Positions 43,862 through 51,089 of a stretch of 64,000 bases of DNA are shown in pieces. The translations under genes were made by a program, and so were the position numbers. Under the pieces are notes generated by a model. It saw nothing but the letters and a program-made list of their open reading frames with translations. It had not been told where the DNA came from and ran no database searches. The DNA lies in NCBI GenBank assembly GCA_034007705.1, contig JAVEQK010000003.1, forward strand, positions 62,001-126,000, read 5' to 3'. This DNA is from UBA10518 sp022837185 (GTDB lineage: Bacteria; Desulfobacterota; Desulfobulbia; Desulfobulbales; Desulfobulbaceae). Position 1 is the stretch's first letter. Each line of letters opens with the position of its first letter.

Positions 43862-44560
43862 TTAGTTTGACAAGGCCCGATAGACCTCCATGGTCAGATC
43901 TTCTTCGGTCAACCCCCTGTTCATGGCATCCCGGATGATTTTTTCCAGGTCGGTGAAATCCCTCTGCCGCTCCGCTCCATAGGACAGGGCCCTGGTTACC
44001 TGCTCTATCCCCTCCGGGCTCAGACTCCCTTCGAGGCCCTGTTCAATGACGGCGGAGGCGGTGGATACCGGCACTCCCCGGCGGACGGCGGAGTGGAGGG
44101 AAAGGATTGCGCTGTCCAGCATCGGCCCTGTGGTGACGCCCTTTTTTTCAAGAAGTTCCCTGATTCGCTCCTCGGCATCTTTTATCCGCTCCTCATGTCT
44201 GTTCCGCTCCTGTTCCGTCCAACGGTACCGTGATCCGGGAGCGTAATCACGGTCTTCCGCCCTTTTCCTGGCCTGGCCGGGAGGCAGATTGCCGCCCTGC
44301 CAGCCCGTTTTCGTGCCCCTGTCCCAGCCCGGCGGCCTGCCGTCTTTCCAGGCCTTTCGGTCCTTCTCGTCCAGCCAGGGGGGGAGAGTATGCCGCTCCC
44401 TTTTGCCCTTTCCTCCGTTGATGGATTTTCCGGCGCCCTGCTCCGTCCATTTTTTTCCCGGCGGCTTTCGACCGTCTTCAGCAAGGGCACCGGACAGAAG
44501 AGACACCGTGAAGATCAATGACAGGAACAGTGAGAGAATATTCATGCGCATGGCCATCAC
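43862..44560 (-). CDS. Charged exported protein with coiled-coil segment
   Basis: 232 residues. After a signal peptide (about 6-28, MNILSLFLSLIFTVSLLSGA) comes a basic, Gly/Lys/Pro-rich low-complexity stretch (30-120) and then a Glu/Arg-rich helix around ERIKDAEERIRELLEKKG, probably coiled coil. The C-terminal half has a helical repeat-like region. No known domain was recognised. The start is uncertain: GTG 44560, ATG 44557, ATG 44551 or ATG 44545. It lies downstream of the cytochrome pair on the same strand, after a strong hairpin. Confidence 0.6.
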   Translation of the reverse strand: MMAMRMNILSLFLSLIFTVSLLSGALAEDGRKPPGKKWTEQGAGKSINGGKGKRERHTLPPWLDEKDRKAWKDGRPPGWDRGTKTGWQGGNLPPGQARKRAEDRDYAPGSRYRWTEQERNRHEERIKDAEERIRELLEKKGVTTGPMLDSAILSLHSAVRRGVPVSTASAVIEQGLEGSLSPEGIEQVTRALSYGAERQRDFTDLEKIIRDAMNRGLTEEDLTMEVYRALSN

Positions 44561-44636
44561 CCATTGATATTGATTGTTTGCCCCCAGGTGCGAAGAGATC
44601 TGCCTTTCAGCTGTCCTTAGGTTTGATTGACGGGGG

Positions 44637-44668
44637 AAGCGGCCCGGACGTTGAAGGCCGGGCCGCTT
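44637..44668 (-). terminator. 11-bp hairpin after the cytochrome genes
   Basis: AAGCGGCCCGG (44637-44647), a 10-nt loop, CCGGGCCGCTT (44658-44668) form a perfect stem about 20 bp past the stop of the first cytochrome gene on the minus strand. The T-tract is minimal, so termination may be incomplete. Confidence 0.5.
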
Positions 44669-44686
44669 CTCATCAAGGACAGTATA

Positions 44687-45613
44687 CTATTTTCTCAGGT
44701 TTATGGGAAGATTGTGCGGGTCTATGTGGCACTCCAGGCAGTCGATAAACCGCTGGTGCAGCACATCGCCATGGGGCTCGCCGTGGCAGTCCCGGCATCC
44801 CTGGATCTGACCGTGGGTCGGATGGCAGGTGGCGCATTGCATGGCCGAGTGCCTGGTCACATTTCCCTGCAACAGGGCATACACCTCTTTATGGCAGGCA
44901 CTGCAGGCGACATTGGGGACATTTTCCGAATATTGCCTGATGGCTGCGGCGCTGTGCGGGGCGTGGCACTCGAGACAGTCCCCGTATTCCTGGGTCGGCA
45001 GATGGGGACTGTGGCAGTCCAGGCAGCTGGGAATGGCTCCGTGCTCCGCTGCGTGGCAGCCGTTGCAGTTGACCTCGCTGTTGTGCTTGCTCGGGAAGTC
45101 GGCGAACTCCGTCCCTTCCCCGGCGTGGCATTTGGCGCAGGCCAGTTCGGTCCGCCCGCCTTCCCCGCTTATCGGCTGTTCGAGGATGGCGAAGTCAATG
45201 ACCAGGGGGGCATGGGGTTGGCGGTGGCACTCCATGCAGTCAGAAAAACCGTTTTCATGCGGCATGCCATGGCAGTCGGCACACTTGGGCATCAACGCAT
45301 CCCAATTGTCCAGCCTGGGGTTGTAGGCATGGAACTGCTCATGGCAAAAAACGCAGTCCTGGCGGTGTTTTCCTCCTTTGTCCTTCAGCCAGTTGAACTG
45401 ATAGGCATGGCAGCGGCCGCACTCCTCGGGCGCCATAGGCTTGATATCCTTTTTGTAGAGGTCCGCTCCTGAACCGGCGGCTTCCTCCCGCACAGCGGTT
45501 CCGGGGTCGCCGGCCGGCCCGGTGCGGCCTGTCGGTCCGCAGGCGGCGACCAGCACGAACACGGCCGCCGCCGCAAACAGGGAGAAGGCGGAGAGAACAA
45601 GATACTTTTTCAT
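44687..45613 (-). CDS. Dodecahaem c-type cytochrome lipoprotein
   Basis: 308 residues carrying twelve CxxCH haem sites (CGRCH, CVFCH, CADCH, CMECH, CAKCH, CNGCH, CLDCH, CLECH, CSACH, CATCH, CRDCH, CLECH) across about residues 65-300. The signal peptide ends in a lipobox-like VAAC (C25), so the protein is probably lipid-anchored, in the inner leaflet of the outer membrane or surface-exposed. The ribosome site AAGGGGGG precedes it by 5 bp. It is paralogous to the upstream cytochrome, with matching haem spacing. Likely role: multihaem electron transfer across the periplasm or outer membrane; partners unknown. Confidence 0.9.
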   Translation of the reverse strand: MKKYLVLSAFSLFAAAAVFVLVAACGPTGRTGPAGDPGTAVREEAAGSGADLYKKDIKPMAPEECGRCHAYQFNWLKDKGGKHRQDCVFCHEQFHAYNPRLDNWDALMPKCADCHGMPHENGFSDCMECHRQPHAPLVIDFAILEQPISGEGGRTELACAKCHAGEGTEFADFPSKHNSEVNCNGCHAAEHGAIPSCLDCHSPHLPTQEYGDCLECHAPHSAAAIRQYSENVPNVACSACHKEVYALLQGNVTRHSAMQCATCHPTHGQIQGCRDCHGEPHGDVLHQRFIDCLECHIDPHNLPINLRK

Positions 45614-45626
45614 AATGCCCCCCTTC

Positions 45627-46424
45627 TTATTTCAGCAGACTGTGGGCGCTTTGATGGCATTCATTGCAGGAGGGGAATTTGCTCAGCATCTGTTCGTTGT
45701 GGGGCGTGCCGTGGCAGCTCTGGCACTGGGGAACATTGCCGTGCTTGTCGGCATGGCAGTAGACGCACTGCATGGCGGCATGTTTCGTCGCTCCCGCCTC
45801 CAGCGCCGAGCGGATGTCGGAGTGGCAGGCGCCGCAGTCGCTGTTGGGGATTTCTGCCCCGTAGGCCAGCTCCAGGGGCCGGTGCACCTGATGGCAGGAG
45901 ACGCAGGCCGCATATTGCTGTCCGCTCATATGGGGGTCATGACAGTCCATGCAGTCAGGCTTGAATCCATGCCGGTCATGGCAGAAGGAACAGTCCACTT
46001 CGGCGTGGGCGCTTTGGTGGGTGTTGATTTCCGCTACCACGGCGGAGTGGCAGGTGTCGCAGGCCGCCTTGACATTGTCGCCGAAGACAATGTTCAGGGG
46101 CTCGTGCGGATTGCGATGGCATCCCAGGCAGTTTTCCAGTTGAAAGTGGGGTTCGCCTTCATGGCAGGTCGCACAACCGGGAATGAGGGATCCTTTTTCC
46201 ACCCCGGGGGGATGGGTGCCGGCATGGCATTCCATGCACTCGACCTCGGTCTTGTGCTTGTTGCCGGCCTGGTCAACCTGGTGGACTATGGCAGCGTGAC
46301 ATTTGACGCAGTCGTCGTTCTTGAGCACGGGATCCGCCGCTTCGGCATTCCGGGCGTCCGCCCAGAAGAGCAGCGCGCCGATGTTCAGTATGGTCGCCAT
46401 GGTGCAGATGATCATTCGTTTCAT
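45627..46424 (-). CDS. Dodecahaem c-type cytochrome (periplasmic)
   Basis: 265 residues, also with twelve CxxCH sites (CVKCH, CMECH, CATCH, CLGCH, CDTCH, CSFCH, CMDCH, CVSCH, CGACH, CVYCH, CQSCH, CNECH). A normal cleavable signal peptide (ending near NAEAAD) replaces the lipobox of its partner, so it is likely soluble in the periplasm. Spacing in the C-terminal half matches the neighbour closely, pointing to tandem duplication. It is the first gene of the pair, with 13 bp between them. Confidence 0.9.
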   Translation of the reverse strand: MKRMIICTMATILNIGALLFWADARNAEAADPVLKNDDCVKCHAAIVHQVDQAGNKHKTEVECMECHAGTHPPGVEKGSLIPGCATCHEGEPHFQLENCLGCHRNPHEPLNIVFGDNVKAACDTCHSAVVAEINTHQSAHAEVDCSFCHDRHGFKPDCMDCHDPHMSGQQYAACVSCHQVHRPLELAYGAEIPNSDCGACHSDIRSALEAGATKHAAMQCVYCHADKHGNVPQCQSCHGTPHNEQMLSKFPSCNECHQSAHSLLK

Positions 46425-46820
46425 GTTTCTTTTTCCCCCCTGTAGCTTGAGTGATGGTGGATCTGGCGGGCCGCCGCTCCCGGCCGGAACCGCCGTCCGT
46501 TTTTTTTCATTGTGCCGGGTCCTTCCGGCCGGTATAGAATGCAGCTTTCATCACCGGGCTGAAATAGGCCTCGGGAAATCCGTGACGGACTGATGCCGAC
46601 GGCAGCCGCGCATTCTTTCCTTGCTGTATGAACAATTTTGACATAGTGTCATAGTCTTTTACCTGAATAGCCATTCATTCGCAAGGGGAAGATTGTATCT
46701 TTTGGACAAGGATTATCCTGGCAGAATCTTTTTTCTTTCCGGTCCATTCACTCCATTTCGTATTCTGTGATCGGCAGGATGATTTGCGGGGTGGAGGGAG
46801 AGATAATTCGGAGGCGGAGT
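46425..46820. promoter_or_regulatory. 396-bp divergent control region, cytochromes versus rph
   Basis: No gene is visible here. Two palindromes stand out: TGACA-TAG-TGTCA (46639-46651) and AGGAT-T-ATCCT (46709-46719). The TTTTGACA overlapping the first resembles a -35 element, but no good -10 follows at 16-18 bp. Promoters for both flanking genes must lie here, though I cannot place them. Confidence 0.35.
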
Positions 46821-47531
46821 ATGCGGGAAGACGGCAGAAGAGATGATCAGCTGCGGCCTGTAAAGGTGGAGTATGGGGTGCAGCCCCATGCGGATGGCTC
46901 GGTGTTGTTCCGCATGGGCGGCACCCATGTCATCTGCGCGGTAACGGTTGAAGACAAGGTTCCCCCTTTTCTGGCCGGTTCGGGTCAGGGCTGGCTGACG
47001 GCCGAATACGGCATGCTGCCCTGCGCGACTCACACCCGGGGGCGGCGGGAGGCGGTGGCGGGCAGATCAGGAAGGACCTATGAAATCCAGCGGCTGATCG
47101 GCCGGTCATTGCGGATGATGGTCGATTTGCGCCGGCTCGGGGAGGTCACCCTGCGGGTCGATTGCGATGTGATCAACGCCGACGGCGGCACCCGCTGCGC
47201 GTCAATCACCGGCTCGTCCCTGGCGGTTCGCCAGGCGCTGCAGCGGATGGCCGATGAAGGCAGGCTGCCCGAGCTGCCGGCCATCCTGCCGGTGGCGGCG
47301 GTCAGTGCCGGACTTGTCGACGGTTCGGCGCTGCTGGATCTGACCTACGAGGAAGATTCGGCCGCCGAGGTTGATGCCAATTTTGTCATGGCCGGGGACG
47401 GCAGATGGATTGAAATGCAGTGCACGGCGGAGGGCAGGCCGTTTCAACCGGAACTGTTTACCCGCATGCAGGCGCTGGCGGCGGCGGGAATCCGGGAACT
47501 GCTTGCCTGTCCCCGGGACAGGGAGAGCTGA
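46821..47531 (+). CDS. rph: Ribonuclease PH
   Basis: A phosphorolytic 3'-5' exonuclease that trims tRNA ends. From the ATG after GGAGGCGGAG it has 236 residues, the normal full length, so it is unlike the truncated rph of E. coli K-12. The opening MREDGRRDDQLRPVKVEYG, the phosphate-binding GRSGRTYEIQRLIGRSLR and the catalytic-domain DCDVINADGGTR are intact. rdgB, a common partner, is absent; the minus-strand nudix gene follows instead. Confidence 0.94.
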   Translation: MREDGRRDDQLRPVKVEYGVQPHADGSVLFRMGGTHVICAVTVEDKVPPFLAGSGQGWLTAEYGMLPCATHTRGRREAVAGRSGRTYEIQRLIGRSLRMMVDLRRLGEVTLRVDCDVINADGGTRCASITGSSLAVRQALQRMADEGRLPELPAILPVAAVSAGLVDGSALLDLTYEEDSAAEVDANFVMAGDGRWIEMQCTAEGRPFQPELFTRMQALAAAGIRELLACPRDRES

Positions 47532-47544
47532 GCCGGGACGCCCC

Positions 47545-48054
47545 TCATCCGCCGCCGGCAAGGAATCTGCGCAGAATCAGGAGTCCGTCCGGGGTGAACA
47601 CCCGGTGACCAAGCCGCACCGCGAGCCGTTCCAAGGGCACGAACTCCGCCCCCAGCACTTCCTCCTTCTGCAGGGTGAAAGGGCCGTCATGGCGGCAGCG
47701 GAACACCCTGCCCCACACCCTGTTGCCGTCGTCGGCGTAGTAGTGGTCGAAACAGGTCAGCAGGGCGACATCCCGGACGCCCAGTTCCTCGGCCAGTTCC
47801 CGCTCGGCGCATTCCTCGTAGCTTTCGCCCGCCAGGACGATCCCGCCGGCGGCGATGTCGTAATATCCGGGGTAAATATCCTTGGTCATGGTCCGCTGCT
47901 GGACAAGGAGCTCCCCGGTGCGGTTGAATACCAGGACATAGGAAGCCCGGTGAATCAGCTGCTGGCTGCGCATGATCTGGCGTGATACCGCGGCGATTTC
48001 CACGTTGTTTTCGTCGACGATCACGACGGATTCCTGGGAAACTGCCGCAGCCAT
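47545..48054 (-). CDS. NUDIX hydrolase (YfcD-like)
   Basis: From the ATG at 48054, which overlaps the pgl stop (ATGA), it has 169 residues. The Nudix box fits exactly: G-IVLAG-E-SYEECAE-RELAEELGV. The N-terminal SYVLVFNRTGELLVQQRT matches the YfcD/IPP-isomerase-like subgroup. The natural substrate is not known. It shares a transcript with pgl and rlmKL. Confidence 0.88.
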   Translation of the reverse strand: MAAAVSQESVVIVDENNVEIAAVSRQIMRSQQLIHRASYVLVFNRTGELLVQQRTMTKDIYPGYYDIAAGGIVLAGESYEECAERELAEELGVRDVALLTCFDHYYADDGNRVWGRVFRCRHDGPFTLQKEEVLGAEFVPLERLAVRLGHRVFTPDGLLILRRFLAGGG

Positions 48055-48761
48055 CAGGGCGCCCAGTAGATGTGGACCGGGGTCTTGTCCTGGTCGAGAA
48101 CGGCGCGAACCGGCATGCGCATCGCCGGGCCGCCCTCCAGGGCCTCGGCCAGCACCCGGCGTTTTGCCGCGCCGGTGACGTGCAGGATTATCAGCCCGGC
48201 ATCGAGCAGGAGCGGCAGGGTCAGTGTCAGGCGTTCGTGGGGGGCATGGGCCGGAGAGACAGCCGCACAGTTGCGGCCGGAATGCATGTCCAGGGCTTCG
48301 GCCAGCCCCGCCGCGCCGGGAAAGAGCGAGGCGGTGTGCCCGTCGCCGCCCATGCCGAGAATGACCGCCGCAAAAGGCCGGGGGAGGAGGGAAAGGGCCA
48401 GGTGACACTCATCCTCTCCCTGGCGGGCCGTGGGAGCGCTGTTTTTCAGAGGGACAAAAGTTGCCGCCCGGGCCCGGCCCCGCAGAAGCTGGGACCGGAC
48501 AAGAAATTCGTTGCTGGCCCCGTCGGCGGCATCGACCCACCGTTCATCGGCCAGAGTGATCAGGACGCGATTCCAGGCGAGATCGTATTCGCTCAGGCGG
48601 CGGAAAAAAGGCTTCGGGGTTGTCCCTCCGGAAACGACCAGGCTGACCGTATTTTCCGCGGCCAGGGCGTTGCGCAGCCGTTCGGCCACGGCGGCGGCCA
48701 GCGCTCCGGCAAGGGTTTCCGGGTCCGGAAAGGACAGTATCCGTGGACGGGGGCGGGGCAT
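48054..48761 (-). CDS. pgl: 6-phosphogluconolactonase
   Basis: It hydrolyses 6-phosphogluconolactone in the oxidative pentose phosphate pathway. I use the ATG at 48761 (MPRPRPRILSFP), giving 235 residues. It has the SugBP-like SGGTTP loop, LADERWVD, and the hallmark GMGGDGHTASLFPG. zwf is not visible nearby. It starts 7 bp after the rlmKL stop and overlaps the nudix gene by 1 bp. Confidence 0.92.
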   Translation of the reverse strand: MPRPRPRILSFPDPETLAGALAAAVAERLRNALAAENTVSLVVSGGTTPKPFFRRLSEYDLAWNRVLITLADERWVDAADGASNEFLVRSQLLRGRARAATFVPLKNSAPTARQGEDECHLALSLLPRPFAAVILGMGGDGHTASLFPGAAGLAEALDMHSGRNCAAVSPAHAPHERLTLTLPLLLDAGLIILHVTGAAKRRVLAEALEGGPAMRMPVRAVLDQDKTPVHIYWAP

Positions 48762-48768
48762 CGGTCTG

Positions 48769-50958
48769 TTATCCTTCCGGCTCGAGCGGCCGATGGCGGA
48801 ACGCAAAGCAAGGGCTGCGATTCGGCTGTCCGGCGAAGTCGGGGGCCGTGAGCCGACTGCTGATATCCTCCAGGATAAAGTCGGCGGCCAGGGAAGGGGC
48901 GGGGGTGAAGCAGGGATCATCGACGGCGAGCAGGAGCAGGCCTTCCCGGGTCAGCACTTTCATGGCGGCCCGGAGCAGTTGTTCATGTTCCAGCCGGAAG
49001 CGGGAAGGGGCGGCGCTGTCCCGGCCGTCGGGGCAGCAGGGGGCATTGACCAGGATCAGGCCGAAGCGGGACCGGCACCCGGCAAGCCATTTCAGGGAGT
49101 CCTCCTGGATGGTCCTGTGCTGCGGCCCGCCGAAGCCGTTGAGGAAGAAGTTGGATCGGGCCAGATGCAGTTGGCCGGCGGCGGGGTCGACGGTGGTGGT
49201 GGCCAGCGCCCCGTTGACCAGGGCGTGCACGGTCGCGGTCCCGGTGCCGCCGTTGAGGTTGAGGAACGTCCGGCCTTCAGCGGACCTGCCGATGAGCAGG
49301 CGAAGCGATCGCCGGGCCAGGGGAAGGCCGGTGCCCCGATCATCGGTCAGATTGACCAGGAAACGGCAGCGCTGCTCGTCCACCTCGAATATCTTGGTCC
49401 GGGAGGGCTTGGGGCCGGCTTTCCCTTTTTTCTTCCCGCCTCCAGCCTTGCGGAGAAATATCCGGCCGGGAGGAATGGCCAGGATCTCGCGGACCGCGCG
49501 GAGGGCGACATTGAAACGATGGTCCGCCGCGCGGGGGTCGCCACCGGCGGCTGCGGCATGACCGGTGGCCAGGATCCAGCGCTCATAAAGATCGAGGGCG
49601 AGGTCATAACCGGGAAGGTCGCTGCCGTAGAGGCGGAAGCAGGAGATATCCTCCCTCTCAGCCCAGGGAAAGAGCCGCCGGCAGTTTGCCTGGAGCCGGG
49701 CGGCAAAATCCGCCCCTTCGCCGCCGGTCTCCGGCTCGTGCAGGGAGGGCAGGCCGGGGGCATGTTCGGTGGTCCTGGCGATGGTGCCGCAGTGCAGCCT
49801 GCATCTGATGGGGCCGTTGAACAATTTGTAGCTGTCTGACCAATTCAGGCTGAAGCCGCCGGCAAGGTCCGGGTTGCTCGAGAAAAAGCCGATCCGCCAG
49901 CCCGCCAGTTCCCGGCCCAGTTGCCGGTCAAGGAAACGGTACAGATATTTTATTTCCTCCCTGTCCGCCAGCCGCTCGCCGTATGGGGGGTTGACCACCA
50001 GCAGGCCCTCGTCGGCCGGCCGCTCCAGTGCGGCGAGCTGCCGCTGACCGACGGTGATTTTGTCGTCCAGCCCCGCGGCGGCGATATTCTCCCGGGCCGC
50101 CGTGACGGCATGGGGATCGGCATCGTAGCCGATGATCCGCGGCCAGGGCTGCCGGTGACCGTCCTCCTCGCGCCGCACGGCCTCGTTGACCAGTTTCTCC
50201 CACAGCCGCTCATCGTGCCGGTTCCAGAACAGGAAGCCGAACGATTTCCGCTGCAGTCCGGGCGCACTGTCCCCCAGTATCATCGCCGCTTCAATCAGCA
50301 GGGTCCCGCCGCCGCACATGGGGTCCAGCACAACCCGGTCAGGCGGAAAGGAGCGGCGCAGGCCGGAGAGATAGACTATGGCCGCGGCCAGGGTTTCCTT
50401 CAGCGGGGCTTCGACGGCGGCCCGCCGATAACCGCGGCGGTGCAGGCTGTCCCCTGACAGGTCGACGGCCAGGGTCGCCCGGCTGCCCTGGAGATGGAGG
50501 CTGATCCGCATCCCCGGCCGGCTGGTGTCGACGGAAGGCCGGCGGCCGGACCGGGAGCGGAACTGATCGGCTATGGCATCCTTGATCCGGAGGGCCGCGT
50601 ACTTGCTGTGGCTGATGGGGGAGTCGGTCACGGTGCTGAACACCGCAAAGGGGGTATCGCAGGCAAGGTGCTCGTCCCAGTCTATTTTTCCCGCCTGCCG
50701 GTACAGGGTGTCCGCATCGGGGGCATCGAAGCCGGTTATCTGCAGCAGCACCCGCGAGGCGAACCGGGACCACAGGCACATCCGGTAGCCGGACTCCAGG
50801 TTCCCTTCCCAGGAGACGGCCCCGGGATTGACAGCACTGTTCCGGCCGCCCTGCGCTTCGATCTCCCCGGCCACCAGCTGTTCAAGGCCGGCGCCGCAGG
50901 TGGCGACAAAGGAAAGAGGGGGCTTTTTTTTCCGTTTCGGTCTGACGGGGGTTATCAA
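48769..50958 (-). CDS. Bifunctional 23S rRNA methyltransferase RlmKL-like
   Basis: It likely makes m2G2445 and m7G2069 in 23S rRNA. 729 residues from a TTG start: an N-terminal THUMP-type region after a lysine-rich opening, an RlmL-type domain with LDPMCGGGTLLIEAA and NPPYGERL, and a C-terminal RlmK-type domain with LNLNGGTGTATVHA and a TTTVD loop. The RlmK motif IV is unusual: VNAPCCPDG, not the expected DPP-aromatic. Activity of the second half is therefore less certain. It is the first gene of rlmKL-pgl-nudix. Confidence 0.85.
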   Translation of the reverse strand: MITPVRPKRKKKPPLSFVATCGAGLEQLVAGEIEAQGGRNSAVNPGAVSWEGNLESGYRMCLWSRFASRVLLQITGFDAPDADTLYRQAGKIDWDEHLACDTPFAVFSTVTDSPISHSKYAALRIKDAIADQFRSRSGRRPSVDTSRPGMRISLHLQGSRATLAVDLSGDSLHRRGYRRAAVEAPLKETLAAAIVYLSGLRRSFPPDRVVLDPMCGGGTLLIEAAMILGDSAPGLQRKSFGFLFWNRHDERLWEKLVNEAVRREEDGHRQPWPRIIGYDADPHAVTAARENIAAAGLDDKITVGQRQLAALERPADEGLLVVNPPYGERLADREEIKYLYRFLDRQLGRELAGWRIGFFSSNPDLAGGFSLNWSDSYKLFNGPIRCRLHCGTIARTTEHAPGLPSLHEPETGGEGADFAARLQANCRRLFPWAEREDISCFRLYGSDLPGYDLALDLYERWILATGHAAAAGGDPRAADHRFNVALRAVREILAIPPGRIFLRKAGGGKKKGKAGPKPSRTKIFEVDEQRCRFLVNLTDDRGTGLPLARRSLRLLIGRSAEGRTFLNLNGGTGTATVHALVNGALATTTVDPAAGQLHLARSNFFLNGFGGPQHRTIQEDSLKWLAGCRSRFGLILVNAPCCPDGRDSAAPSRFRLEHEQLLRAAMKVLTREGLLLLAVDDPCFTPAPSLAADFILEDISSRLTAPDFAGQPNRSPCFAFRHRPLEPEG

Positions 50959-51001
50959 TGGTCCTGTCCGGAATGGATGAAAATATTCTTTTCAGTCGGC
51001 T

Positions 51002-51030
51002 ATCATAGTCCCTTGGAGGGATTTCCACAA
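51002..51030 (-). promoter_or_regulatory. Candidate promoter for rlmKL-pgl-nudix
   Basis: On the minus strand TTGTGG (51025-51030), 17 bp, TATGAT (51002-51007), about 44 bp before the TTG start of rlmKL. Confidence 0.4.
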
Positions 51031-51089
51031 TGATGATGTGGTTTCCACTCAACCCGTCCGGGTTTTACCGCCGGGGGATCCGGGAATGC

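Noticed and set aside
44627..46445. Two plus-strand open frames across the cytochrome genes
   Set aside because: They contain no haem motifs and are antisense to two intact 12-haem cytochromes.
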